A stretch of 43,991 nt of DNA from Collinsella sp. (lineage in GTDB: Bacteria; Actinomycetota; Coriobacteriia; Coriobacteriales; Coriobacteriaceae), in NCBI GenBank assembly GCA_018373675.1, contig JAHAGQ010000017.1, positions 1 to 43,991 of the forward strand, in the 5' to 3' direction. The notes under the pieces are model-generated. The model was not told the DNA's origin. It did not search any database and saw only the letters and a program-made list of their open reading frames with translations. A program made the position numbers and the translations under genes. Position 1 is the stretch's first letter. The number at the start of each line of letters is the position of its first letter. Positions 22,441-31,323 of the stretch are shown here, in pieces.

Positions 22441-22478
22441 ACGTCAACAAACTGCATGTTTCGAGGCTTTTCCGCAGG

Positions 22479-22513
22479 AAAAAAGCCGTCTCCCGAACAG
22501 TTGGAAGACGGCT
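22479..22513 (-). terminator. rsgA terminator
   Basis: AGCCGTCT / AGACGGCT with a short internal bulge, followed by TTTTTTCC on the minus strand, 18 bp after the rsgA stop codon. Confidence 0.85.
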
Positions 22514-22530
22514 GTCATAGGAAAAATCAA

Positions 22531-23715
22531 TTACAGGTGGACATCGGGATCGAGCATTTGAGCACTCACGCGCATGGATGACGCCAGGTTTTGGAACGTT
22601 TCCAAACGCAGGCTGTCGATCTGCCCGGCGTCCTCGGCCTCGCGAACGGCACAACCCGGCTCATGGGTATGCGTGCAATCGCCAAACCGGCACGCGCGCG
22701 ATGCCTCGACAATCTCGGGGAAGGCGCGCGCCAGACCCCGCTCGTGACCCACGAGCGGTAAGCTGCGCAGGCCCGGGGCATCGGCGATCACGCCGGCGTC
22801 GCCCGGCAGTGCCACCATCACGCGCGCGACGGTAGTGTGACGGCCCTGGTCGTCGCGTTCGCGCACACCGCCAGTCGCCAACGTATCGTGGTCCAGCAGC
22901 GCATTGAGCAGCGTCGACTTGCCGGCACCCGACTCGCCCAGAATCATGGCGCAGCTCCCGGCAGGCACGCAGGAACGAACCTCGTCCAGGCCGCGCCCCT
23001 CGGCAGAGGACGTCACGATCACGCGCACGTCCGGACCCACCAGGCGGCGCACGCGGTCCAGATCGCGCTCGAGCTCCTCGGCATCGCAGCGATCAGCTTT
23101 GGTGAGCACCACCACCGGTTCGGCATCGCAGTCGAGCGCCAACACCAGCGAGCGCGCCACGCGGTCGAGCAGCACCTCACCGGCACCGAGCGCCTGCACG
23201 ATTAGCACGCTATCCACGTTGGAGCAGAGCACCTGGCGCTCTCCACGGGCACGGCCGCGCCAACGCTCAAAGCTCGTACGGCGCGGCAGCACGCACTCAA
23301 TCACGCCCATATCGTGCCCGGGAGCGCGGCGCACCGCCACACGGTCGCCCACGGCAGGCAACAGGACCTCGTCCTCGCCGCGCGACTTGGCAAACCCCAC
23401 GGCATGCTCGGCGCGGAAGGTGTCGTCGGCAGTCGCCACCAGCGGAAACCCGCGATCCAAGCGCACCACGGCACCCAGCCGCATCTGCTCGGGCTCCTCG
23501 GCATGTGCGCAGAAATCATCAAAGGCAGTCTGCTGGGTTTCATCGACTGGCAGGTCATCAAACGCCGGAACGTCCTGCAGCGCGTCAAGCCCCGGCACGC
23601 TTGCCAGCAGCTCCTCAGCAGATACGGGAGCCTCGGTCGCGAGCTTCCGACGACGATCACGCTTAGCCCGCGCCCCCGTCGTCTTTTTCTTCGCCTTAGC
23701 CTTAGCCTTGCCCAC
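22531..23715 (-). CDS. rsgA: ribosome small subunit-dependent GTPase
   Basis: This circularly permuted GTPase helps late 30S maturation. The G motifs appear in the permuted order: G4 TKAD (about 205-208), G5 TSSAEG, G1 GESGAGKST (260-268) and G3 DAPGLRS. An OB-fold precedes them and a C-terminal zinc motif CRFGDCTHTHEPGC follows. The N-terminus is a Lys/Ala-rich stretch that could bind RNA. I start at GTG 23715, since GGGAGG lies upstream; the in-frame ATG at 23802 lies across the palindromic terminator. At 394 aa it is longer than the usual 300-350 because of the N-terminal extension. Confidence 0.94.
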   Translation of the reverse strand: MGKAKAKAKKKTTGARAKRDRRRKLATEAPVSAEELLASVPGLDALQDVPAFDDLPVDETQQTAFDDFCAHAEEPEQMRLGAVVRLDRGFPLVATADDTFRAEHAVGFAKSRGEDEVLLPAVGDRVAVRRAPGHDMGVIECVLPRRTSFERWRGRARGERQVLCSNVDSVLIVQALGAGEVLLDRVARSLVLALDCDAEPVVVLTKADRCDAEELERDLDRVRRLVGPDVRVIVTSSAEGRGLDEVRSCVPAGSCAMILGESGAGKSTLLNALLDHDTLATGGVRERDDQGRHTTVARVMVALPGDAGVIADAPGLRSLPLVGHERGLARAFPEIVEASRACRFGDCTHTHEPGCAVREAEDAGQIDSLRLETFQNLASSMRVSAQMLDPDVHL

Positions 23716-23763
23716 AAGCGCCTCCCAGCACCACAAATCACAACTGAGCAGGTATTTTACCCA

Positions 23764-23800
23764 CAAAAAAGAGTCGGTCGAGCAATTGCTCGACCGACTC
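23764..23800 (-). terminator. terminator of the P-type ATPase gene
   Basis: A perfect 30-bp palindrome (23771-23800, GAGTCGGTCGAGCAA and its complement) is followed on the minus strand by TTTTTTGTGG. Confidence 0.85.
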
Positions 23801-23842
23801 ACACACTTTCCCTCAGCTTATGGTCCCGAGAGGTTATCCGAA

Positions 23843-23933
23843 GGCCCGACCGCCGGGAGGGATTTCTTCTGAGCGATCCCGCAGCGCGAAGCGCGAGGAC
23901 CAGCGAAGAAGAAACCCCGCAGGCGGTCGGGCC
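23843..23933. repeat. 91-bp intergenic stem-loop element
   Basis: GGCCCGACCGCC (23843-23854) pairs perfectly with GGCGGTCGGGCC (23922-23933). Inside, GGGATTTCTTCT pairs with AGAAGAAACCCC with one bulge, and the tip contains GCGC-GAA-GCGC. It lies between the P-type ATPase stop codon and its terminator. It may be a structured RNA or a palindromic repeat. Confidence 0.6.
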
Positions 23934-23956
23934 GGTGGGAAGGATGGCCTTTCGAC

Positions 23957-26638
23957 CTACTCTTTCTCGACCGCGCGCATGATCGCCTTGTAGATCTCCA
24001 TCAGCGGGATGATCAGGAAGGCCAGACCCAGCGCGGCAAGAACGCCCTTGAGCTCAAGCGTCACAGGGCCGAAGAACATCTCGGCAAGCGTCGGCTGCAC
24101 GGTCACGATCACCGTCAGCACCAGTGCCAGCGCGGCAGAAGCCCACAGCCACTTGTTCTGCTTCTTCATGGTGAACAGCGACGCACGACGGCTGCGCATA
24201 TTGAAGCAGTGGAAAATCTCGACCATGTTGAGCGTGATGAACGCCATCATCACGCCTTCCTCGTCGGCATTGCCGGCGATCATATCGGCGATGTGGATGT
24301 AGCCCATGTCAAAGTACACGCCCACAAAGAAGCTCGCCAGCACCAGCACGGTGATGATCAGACCCTGGACCACGCAGTCCAGGCCCATATGACCGGCAAA
24401 GACACCGTCCTTGGCGTTGCGCGGCTTGCGCTTCATGATGTCACCCTCGGCATCCTCCATGCCTAGCGCGAGCGCGGGGAAGCAGTCAGTGACCAAGTTC
24501 ACCCACAGCAGCTGCACCGGCTGGAAGATGGTAAAGCCGATGAGCGTGGCGATAAACACCGAGAACACCTCGGCAAGGTTAGCCGAAAGCAGGAACTGGA
24601 TGACCTTGCGGATGTTGTCGTAGATGCGGCGACCCTCTTCGCAAGCACCGATGATGGTGGCGAAGTTGTCGTCGGCGAGCACCATGTCAGCGACGTTCTT
24701 GGTAACGTCGGTGCCGGTGATGCCCATGCCCACGCCGATGTCGGCGCGCTTGATGGACGGGGCGTCGTTGACGCCATCGCCCGTCATGGCCACGATCTGG
24801 TCGCGCGACTTCCAAGCCTCGACGATGCGGGTCTTGTGCTCGGGCTGGACGCGGGCGTACACGCCGTAGTCCTCGATGTGTGCGTCGAGCTCCTCGTCGC
24901 TCATGCGATCGAGGTCGGCACCGGTGATGGCATGGCTGCGATCGGTGACGATTCCCAGCTGCTTGGCAATGGCAACGGCGGTGTCGATATGGTCGCCCGT
25001 GATCATGACGGTGCGAATACCGGCGTCGTGGGCCTCGCGGATGGCGTCGGCGACCTCGGGGCGGACAGGGTCGATCATGCCAGACAGGCCGCAGAAGACC
25101 AGGTCGTGCTCGAGCGCAGCGGGGCTGCAGTCGCTCGGGACCTCGGTGTAGGTGCGGCTTGCCAGCGCCAGAACGCGCAGGGCCTCGTCGGCCATGGCCT
25201 TGTTGGCGGCCACGAGCTCGGCGCGACGCTCCTCGGTCAGGGGGACGACCTTTTCGCCCTCGTAGATATGGGTGCACAGGCCAATCACCACGTCGGGTGC
25301 GCCCTTGGTGTACTGCTCGTACTCGCCATCCAGGGTCTCGACGACCACGGACATCATCTTACGGCCCGAGTCAAACGGGGCCTCGCCCACGCGCGGATGC
25401 TCGGCAGTCAGGCCAGTGAGGCCCGCCTTGCCGGCATCGTTGACGAGCGCGCACTCGGTCGGCTCGCCCACGGCCTCGCCCAGCTCCTCGTCCCACTGGG
25501 CATCGGAGCAAAGGGCCATACCGGCCAGGAACTTCTCCTTAGGCGCGGCGAGCTCGTGCTTGACGACGGTCATCTTGTTTTGGGTAAGGGTGCCGGTCTT
25601 GTCGGAGCAAATAGTCTGCGTGCAGCCGAGCGTCTCGACGGCAGAGAGCTTGCGGATAATCGCCTGGCGCTTGGCCATCTTGGTCACGCCAAGCGACAGC
25701 ACGATGGTCACGACGGCGACCAGGCCCTCGGGGATGGCGGCGACGGCGAGCGAAACGGCGACCATAAAGGTGTCGAGCAAGGCAGTCGGATCGGTAAGGA
25801 CGTTGCCCACGCCGTGGCGGAGGATATCGACGCCAAAGATCACGACGCAGATGACGATCACCATAATGGTGAGGATGCGGCTGAGCTCGGCAAGCTTCAC
25901 CTGCAGCGGCGTAAGCTCTTCCTTGGCCTCGGCCAGGGCACCGGCAATCTTGCCCATCTCGGTATCCATGCCGGTGCCGACCACGACGGCGCGGCCACGG
26001 CCGTACACAACGGTGGAACCCATGTAGCACATGTTCTTGCGATCGCCGAGCGGCACGTCATCGGTGCCCGCGGCAAGCTCGATCACGTTGGCGTGCTTCT
26101 CTACGGGCACGGACTCGCCGGTGAGTGCGGCCTCTTCGATCTTCATCGTGGCGCTCTCGAGGACGCGGCAGTCGGCCGGGACGGAGTCGCCCGCCTCGAG
26201 CATGATCACGTCGCCGGGCACGAGCTCGGCGCTCGGCAGGTGCACGAGCTTGCCGTCGCGCAGTACCTTGGACTGCGCCGCGCTCATTTTCTGCAGGGCC
26301 TCGAGGGCCTCCTCGCTCTTGGCCTCCTGGACCACGCCCAGCACCGAGTTGACGATAACGACGAACATGATAATGGCGACGTCGGCAAAATCGGGCTCGC
26401 CCTTGACCATGCCCGTAAGTGCGCTGATAACGGCGGCAACGATCAGCATGATGACCATGGGGTCGGCCATCTGCTCAAAGAAACGCTTCCATAGCGGCGT
26501 CTTCTCAGCTTCCTCGAGCTTGTTAGGGCCTGTCTTGGCAAGGCGCGACGACGCCTCGTCGTTGCTCAGGCCGAGGTTCTCATCGACACCTTGGTCGCTG
26601 AGCACCTCCGCCGCGGCGGACAGGTATTCCTTTTGCAT
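23957..26638 (-). CDS. P-type cation-translocating ATPase (calcium type, P2)
   Basis: This 893-residue membrane pump has the usual order: N-terminal cation ATPase domain (about 5-75), actuator loop with TGES (173-176), ion site AIPEGL (301-306) in the fourth membrane helix, phosphorylation site DKTGTLT at Asp346, the nucleotide-binding domain, TGDGVNDAP, and a six-helix C-terminal region. The IPEGL motif and overall length match SERCA/PMCA-like Ca2+ pumps; Mn2+ or Na+/K+ transport cannot be excluded. The ATG at 26638 has GGAGGGG upstream. It stands alone, divergent from pyk. A 552-residue frame on the opposite strand is a codon-bias shadow. Confidence 0.95.
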   Translation of the reverse strand: MQKEYLSAAAEVLSDQGVDENLGLSNDEASSRLAKTGPNKLEEAEKTPLWKRFFEQMADPMVIMLIVAAVISALTGMVKGEPDFADVAIIMFVVIVNSVLGVVQEAKSEEALEALQKMSAAQSKVLRDGKLVHLPSAELVPGDVIMLEAGDSVPADCRVLESATMKIEEAALTGESVPVEKHANVIELAAGTDDVPLGDRKNMCYMGSTVVYGRGRAVVVGTGMDTEMGKIAGALAEAKEELTPLQVKLAELSRILTIMVIVICVVIFGVDILRHGVGNVLTDPTALLDTFMVAVSLAVAAIPEGLVAVVTIVLSLGVTKMAKRQAIIRKLSAVETLGCTQTICSDKTGTLTQNKMTVVKHELAAPKEKFLAGMALCSDAQWDEELGEAVGEPTECALVNDAGKAGLTGLTAEHPRVGEAPFDSGRKMMSVVVETLDGEYEQYTKGAPDVVIGLCTHIYEGEKVVPLTEERRAELVAANKAMADEALRVLALASRTYTEVPSDCSPAALEHDLVFCGLSGMIDPVRPEVADAIREAHDAGIRTVMITGDHIDTAVAIAKQLGIVTDRSHAITGADLDRMSDEELDAHIEDYGVYARVQPEHKTRIVEAWKSRDQIVAMTGDGVNDAPSIKRADIGVGMGITGTDVTKNVADMVLADDNFATIIGACEEGRRIYDNIRKVIQFLLSANLAEVFSVFIATLIGFTIFQPVQLLWVNLVTDCFPALALGMEDAEGDIMKRKPRNAKDGVFAGHMGLDCVVQGLIITVLVLASFFVGVYFDMGYIHIADMIAGNADEEGVMMAFITLNMVEIFHCFNMRSRRASLFTMKKQNKWLWASAALALVLTVIVTVQPTLAEMFFGPVTLELKGVLAALGLAFLIIPLMEIYKAIMRAVEKE

Positions 26639-27079
26639 ATAGAGTCCCCTCCTGGGATTCGGGCCACTCAGCAGATTGATGCCCGATCATAATTCCCAGG
26701 AGAAGGGCAAGGGCTCATCAAGGCTGCCGTGCTGAGCGGCAGTTGATAGTGGAGCTATGGTACCCCAAAGCGACGCGTCTAGCCAAAACATTCCATCTGG
26801 AAACACGGCACAGGCGCAACGGTGCAGACAGTGTGATGCTCAAGATTGATAAAACGTTTTTTCTTCGGCGCATCATCGAACTAAAATATCGCCCAGATAG
26901 CAGCGGTTAGAACGGTTGGTAAAGTTTTTGCATATACCGTTTTTCCGCAAAAAATGAACTTCTAATTCGGCATACGGTCGATTTTTTGGGGTATTCGGTC
27001 GGCATTTCGTTATAATCATCTCAGTTTTATTTCTTATGGTTTATCTATCAGCGCAAGACGATGTCAGATGGAGGTCTGA
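26639..27079. other. divergent intergenic region (P-type ATPase / pyk), 441 bp
   Basis: No gene is visible. The right half (26840-27050) is AT-rich and should hold the pyk promoter: TATAAT lies at 27011-27016, with only a poor -35 (TTGGGG) 19 bp upstream. The left end carries the ATPase ribosome binding site. I see no riboswitch or strong palindrome. Confidence 0.6.
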
Positions 27080-28540
27080 ATGTACAAGCGCACCAAGATT
27101 GTATGCACCATGGGTCCCGCCTGCGATAGCGACGAGACCATCCGCGAGATGATCAAGGCGGGCATGAACGTCGCCCGTTTTAACTTCTCGCACGGCTCCT
27201 ACGACGAGCACCACGGTCGCATCGAGCGCGTCCGTCGTATTTCCAAGGAGCTCGGTCTGCCCGTCGGCATCCTGCTCGACACCAAGGGCCCCGAGGTCCG
27301 CACCGGCCTTCTGGTCGACGGCAAGAAGGTTGCCGTCAAGACCGGCGACAAGATCGTCGTCACCGCTCAGCCCACGTCCGAGGATTTCCACGGCACCTCT
27401 GAGCACATCTCCCTCGACTACCTGGCTCTGCCCTCCGAGGTCGAGAAGGGCTCCCTCATCCTGATCGATGACGGCCTGGTTGCCCTCGAGGTCGAGTCCG
27501 TCGACGGCCAGGACATGACCTGCGTCGTCAAGAACGACGGCCTGATCGGCGAGCGCAAGGGTGTTAACATGCCCAACGTCAACATCTCGCTGCCCGCTAT
27601 CACCGAGCGCGATCGTCAGGACATCCTCTTTGGCCTGACCGAGAACATCGACTACATCGCCGCTTCCTTCATCCGTGACGGCGAGTCCGTCCGCGGCATC
27701 CGCGAGCTTTGCCGCGAGAACGGCGGCGAGCACGTGACGATCTTCCCGAAGATCGAGTGCGCCCTGGGCGTCGAGAACTTCGACGAGATCCTCGAGGCTT
27801 CCGACGGCATCATGGTCGCCCGTGGCGACCTGGGCATCGAGATCAAGCCCGAGCTCGTTCCGCACATCCAGAAGGAAATCATCGCTAAGTGCAACGCAGC
27901 CTACAAGCCCGTTATCACCGCTACGCAGATGCTCGACTCCATGCAGCAGAACCCGCGCCCGACGCGCGCCGAGGTTGCCGACGTTGCTAACGCCATTTAC
28001 GACGGCACCGACGCCGTTATGCTCTCTGGCGAGTCCGCTGCCGGTAAGTACCCGGTCGAGGCCGTTAAGATGCAGGCCAGCATTGCTCTCGAGACCGAGA
28101 AGTACCTCCCGGCTCACGCCCCGCTCGAGGTTCCGGCTGACGCTCACGGCACCCGCGTCGTCAACAACGTTGTGGGTATGTCCGCTGTGAACATGGCCAC
28201 CACCGTTGGCGCCAAGTGCATCACCGTGCCGACGACCACCGGTCGTACCGCTCGCCTGATTTCGCACTTCCGTCCCAACATGCCGATCTGCGCGTTCTCC
28301 CGCCACGAGTGGGCCGTCCAGCAGATGATCATGTACTGGGGCGTTATCCCGCATCAGGCCGAGATTACCCAGGGCACCGTCAACGGCACGATCGTCAAGG
28401 CGATCGAGACCGCTAAGGAGCTCGGCTACGTCGAGGCCGGCGATCTGACCGTCGCTACCGCCGGCGATCCCCGCATGAGCGTCCAGCTCGAGGACAAGGT
28501 CTCCTCGACCAACGTCGCATACGTCGCTCAGGTGCGCTAA
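27080..28540 (+). CDS. pyk: pyruvate kinase
   Basis: It catalyses the last, ATP-forming step of glycolysis from phosphoenolpyruvate. Motifs: RFNFSHGSYDEH near residue 35, LLDTKGPEVRTG, the active-site region FPKIECALGVENFDEIL followed by GIMVARGDLGIEI, and the signature KPVITATQMLDSM. At 486 aa it has the full A, B and C domains but no extra C-terminal PEP-utiliser domain. GGAGG lies 7 nt before the ATG. Codon use is strongly biased, as expected for a highly expressed gene, and this leaves a 544-residue open frame on the other strand that I do not regard as real. Confidence 0.97.
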   Translation: MYKRTKIVCTMGPACDSDETIREMIKAGMNVARFNFSHGSYDEHHGRIERVRRISKELGLPVGILLDTKGPEVRTGLLVDGKKVAVKTGDKIVVTAQPTSEDFHGTSEHISLDYLALPSEVEKGSLILIDDGLVALEVESVDGQDMTCVVKNDGLIGERKGVNMPNVNISLPAITERDRQDILFGLTENIDYIAASFIRDGESVRGIRELCRENGGEHVTIFPKIECALGVENFDEILEASDGIMVARGDLGIEIKPELVPHIQKEIIAKCNAAYKPVITATQMLDSMQQNPRPTRAEVADVANAIYDGTDAVMLSGESAAGKYPVEAVKMQASIALETEKYLPAHAPLEVPADAHGTRVVNNVVGMSAVNMATTVGAKCITVPTTTGRTARLISHFRPNMPICAFSRHEWAVQQMIMYWGVIPHQAEITQGTVNGTIVKAIETAKELGYVEAGDLTVATAGDPRMSVQLEDKVSSTNVAYVAQVR

Positions 28541-28573
28541 ATCGTACTTGCAAGCAGATTTGCATTGCAAAGG

Positions 28574-28604
28574 GCCCGGAAGGCATTGCCTTCCGGGCTT
28601 TTTT
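28574..28604 (+). terminator. pyk terminator
   Basis: GCCCGGAAGGC and GCCTTCCGGGC form a perfect stem with a short ATT loop, followed by TTTTTT. Confidence 0.92.
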
Positions 28605-28740
28605 AAGACCTTCTTCATATGCCGCCTCATCGATTTGCGTTCAGTCGCAAGCCTCTCCGATGCCGAGCGCACCACCGAAGACGCCTGCGACGGGAGCCGT
28701 TGGTCAATTGGGATGAACTGTTCACCGTCAAGCCGGCCGG

Positions 28741-29589
28741 CTAGCAGCTAGCGATCAGGGGGACTGCGGGGACGTCAGAAGCGGCAACGCGAGCCGCAAA
28801 GCCCGCCTCGGTCAGCTCGATGACCTCGGTAAACGTTGCGTCGAAGAATTTCTCGGTCAGCAGGCGGTATGGCGGATGGTCGGGCTCGCCGGGGTTTTCG
28901 CGCACGATCTCGTGCATAACGCCGATGGTCTTGAGCACATACTCCTTATGGATGGGATACTGCCCAAAACGCGTCGCCGCAGTATACAGGCGATCGGTCG
29001 CGCGCGGAATCGAAACAATGCCGAGCGTCTTGCCGAACCAGTCAAAGTCGCCTTGCTTTTTAATGCGGAACTCCTCGCACGGCTTGCCGCCGTGCGCCTC
29101 CAGGTACTGATTCACGCGCGTATTCCATACGGTATCGGCCACCAGATGCGACCAGACACCCAGTGTCAAATCGAGCAACGACTGCGCCACATCTTCGGAC
29201 GCAAGCGAGAACTCACGAGCGCCGGGACCGACAACCGGCTCAGCATCCCTGTAGCGCTGGGGATAGTGCACGCGATTCAGTCGCTCGCGCTCCTCGATAA
29301 TCGAGGTCGCCGCGGCTGGCGCACCGGTGGGCGAACTTTTAAACAACGGTGCCACATAGGTATCCCAGAACTCGTGCTCACGCGGCTTAGGGATAGGCTC
29401 GGGCTTGGCAAAGTGCGTAATGCGGTACGGGATGGGATCGGCGATGCCAGGGACCATATAGCCCACGAAAATATCCGGAACCACGCAGCCAAACAAAAAG
29501 GCATTGCGGTCGCGCACGCTATTGGCAAGTGCACCGGTGCGCTCCAGCAAACGCTCCGTCTGAGCGATATGAATGTTCCAACTTGGCAT
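28741..29589 (-). CDS. zinc-dependent phospholipase C-like protein
   Basis: The protein (282 aa) resembles the zinc-dependent phospholipase C / S1-P1 nuclease-like fold: N-terminal PSWNIHIAQTERLL, then FLFGCVVPDIFVGYM with the conserved Pro-Asp, and a central helix with VWSHLVADTVWN holding His and Asp ligands. There is no signal peptide, so it is probably cytoplasmic and its substrate is unknown. I start at ATG 29589 after GGGGGTGG. It is convergent with pyk and alone in its transcription unit. Confidence 0.78.
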   Translation of the reverse strand: MPSWNIHIAQTERLLERTGALANSVRDRNAFLFGCVVPDIFVGYMVPGIADPIPYRITHFAKPEPIPKPREHEFWDTYVAPLFKSSPTGAPAAATSIIEERERLNRVHYPQRYRDAEPVVGPGAREFSLASEDVAQSLLDLTLGVWSHLVADTVWNTRVNQYLEAHGGKPCEEFRIKKQGDFDWFGKTLGIVSIPRATDRLYTAATRFGQYPIHKEYVLKTIGVMHEIVRENPGEPDHPPYRLLTEKFFDATFTEVIELTEAGFAARVAASDVPAVPLIASC

Positions 29590-29669
29590 AGCCACCCCCA
29601 TAAAAAACCTGGATAACTATACCATCACGGCAAAGCCGCGCGGGCGGCTACGCACGCTCTACGCAGCAA

Positions 29670-30458
29670 CTAGTCCGTAGTACCGCTTTCGGTTCCATAC
29701 GACGGCGAAGGCGTCTCGACCACATGGTGATATCGATCAATATAGATTGCACGGGCACCCAGTCGTCGCACCAAATCCTGGTGATGCGTGCTCATCAAGA
29801 CCGTCTTACCCGCCGCGACGTAGGCCAGCAAGAAGTTGACCACGATGTCGCATGAATCCTCGTCGAGCCCATTGGTGGGCTCATCGAGCACTAGGATATC
29901 GGGGTTCATCGATACAACTGCCGCCAGCGCCACACGCTTCTTTTGCCCGCCCGAGAGCTGATAGGGAGAGGCGTCGGCAAGGTCGGCAACCTGGAACAGC
30001 CCCATGGCATCGCGCACGCGGCGCTCGAGCTCGTCTGCCGGCAGCCCCATCTGCGCGGGACCAAAAGCAACTTCCTCGCCCACCGTGGCGCAGAACAGCT
30101 GGGCATCGGCGTTTTGGAATACGAAGCCCACGCGCTGGTGGAACTTCTGAGCAGCAGCAGAATCCTTCAGATACGCCGCATCGACCACGTGCCCGTCAAA
30201 CAGGTATGCCCCTGCGTCCGCGAGTTCAAGGCCGTTAATAAGACGCATAATCGTCGTCTTGCCGCAGCCGTTGGGACCGAGCAGGGCAACGAGTTCACCA
30301 CGATCGACCTGCAGCGACACGCCATCGACAACCGTATGCCCCGCATAGGAGAACACCACGTCGCGCAGCTCGATGAGCGGAACGACCTCGGCGCCGCCCA
30401 CACCGTTCGTGCCCGCCGCACTATTCATATCGATCGTCAAAACGTCGCCCTTCCCCAT
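29670..30458 (-). CDS. nikO: ECF-type nickel/cobalt transporter ATP-binding subunit
   Basis: This is an ABC ATPase: Walker A GPNGCGKTT at about 61-69, Q-loop FQNADAQLF, signature LSGGQKKRVALA, Walker B DILVLDEPTNGLD and the His switch MSTHHQD. The family name (CbiO/NikO) follows from its neighbours. The GGGGATG just ahead of ATG 30458 supports that start. It lies 28 bp after the T-component gene and energises metal uptake at the cytoplasmic face. Confidence 0.93.
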   Translation of the reverse strand: MGKGDVLTIDMNSAAGTNGVGGAEVVPLIELRDVVFSYAGHTVVDGVSLQVDRGELVALLGPNGCGKTTIMRLINGLELADAGAYLFDGHVVDAAYLKDSAAAQKFHQRVGFVFQNADAQLFCATVGEEVAFGPAQMGLPADELERRVRDAMGLFQVADLADASPYQLSGGQKKRVALAAVVSMNPDILVLDEPTNGLDEDSCDIVVNFLLAYVAAGKTVLMSTHHQDLVRRLGARAIYIDRYHHVVETPSPSYGTESGTTD

Positions 30459-30486
30459 TTACATCCCCAGTCGGAACCAGCAGCGC

Positions 30487-31323
30487 CTACAGCACGGCGC
30501 ACAACACTGTCAGCAGCGCCACGCCGGCCGCATAGGCCGCATCGCGCCAGCCAAACCTGGCGCGCGCGGGAGCCGGATACGCACCGGCAAAGCCGCGGCA
30601 AAGCATAGCCTCGTCCATCGCGCGGCTGCATTTCATCGCCTTGATAAAGGTCATGCCCATGATACCCGCGATCGAATCGGTACGCGAAAATCCCTCGGGC
30701 GCACGGCCAACGCTGCGCAGCATGACCGATTCGCACAGATCGTGCGCCGTACGACCCAGCACCTCGATGTGCTTGAGCGCCATATCAAACGTAAAGATAA
30801 CTTCGTCGGGTAGATGCAGCATCTTGAGCGCCGCCGACATGCGGCTCCACGTGAGGGTCCACGAAACGCCCAGCACCAGCGACACATTAATGAAGGTCTT
30901 GAGCGCAATCTTGAGCATGGCGCCCGTAGCGGAAGCACCTAGCAGCAGGGCAGGCAGCGCCAAAACCACTGCGAGCCCCGCGGCGCCAAGCGCCGGCACA
31001 AAGGTCGCGCGCAGCCCGCGTACGGGACGCACGGCAACGAGCACCAGCGCAATGGCCGCCATCAACATGAGGTACAGCGGGCTTTGTGTCAGGCACACGC
31101 ACAGGACGCAAACGAATATCCCCACCAGGCGCACCGGAGCCGAAACGCAAGAAAGGGCGCGGTCGACCATCGACCCGCCCTCGTGCGCGCCTCCACCCAG
31201 GCGAACCCGCTCAAGCAGGCTCGCCAGGTGCAGGACGTTCTTTTGCATCACGCGATGACGAGCGCCCGTGGGCTCGTATCGCTCCTCGGCCGCAAGCCAG
31301 CTAGGCAGCTCGACCATCGCCAT
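30487..31323 (-). CDS. nikQ: ECF-type nickel/cobalt transporter T component (CbiQ/NikQ)
   Basis: This multi-helix membrane protein (five to six predicted segments from about residue 60) couples the ATPase to the metal-binding subunit. The coupling region near the C-terminus contains ALKHIEVLGRTAHDLCESVMLRS and AMDEAMLCRGFAG, typical of EcfT/CbiQ proteins with their Ala-Arg-Gly-like motifs. It overlaps the end of the nikMN gene by 23 bp. Length 278 aa. Confidence 0.9.
   Translation of the reverse strand: MAMVELPSWLAAEERYEPTGARHRVMQKNVLHLASLLERVRLGGGAHEGGSMVDRALSCVSAPVRLVGIFVCVLCVCLTQSPLYLMLMAAIALVLVAVRPVRGLRATFVPALGAAGLAVVLALPALLLGASATGAMLKIALKTFINVSLVLGVSWTLTWSRMSAALKMLHLPDEVIFTFDMALKHIEVLGRTAHDLCESVMLRSVGRAPEGFSRTDSIAGIMGMTFIKAMKCSRAMDEAMLCRGFAGAYPAPARARFGWRDAAYAAGVALLTVLCAVL

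Noticed and set aside
24836..26494. 552-residue plus-strand frame opposite the P-type ATPase
   Set aside because: Low-complexity Gly/Leu/His/Asp composition and full overlap with a clear P-type ATPase.
27041..28675. 544-residue open frame on the minus strand opposite pyk
   Set aside because: It is longer than pyk, but pyk has all family motifs and a good ribosome binding site. The reverse frame is rich in Gly, Leu, Val and Asp, as expected from strongly biased GC-rich codons.
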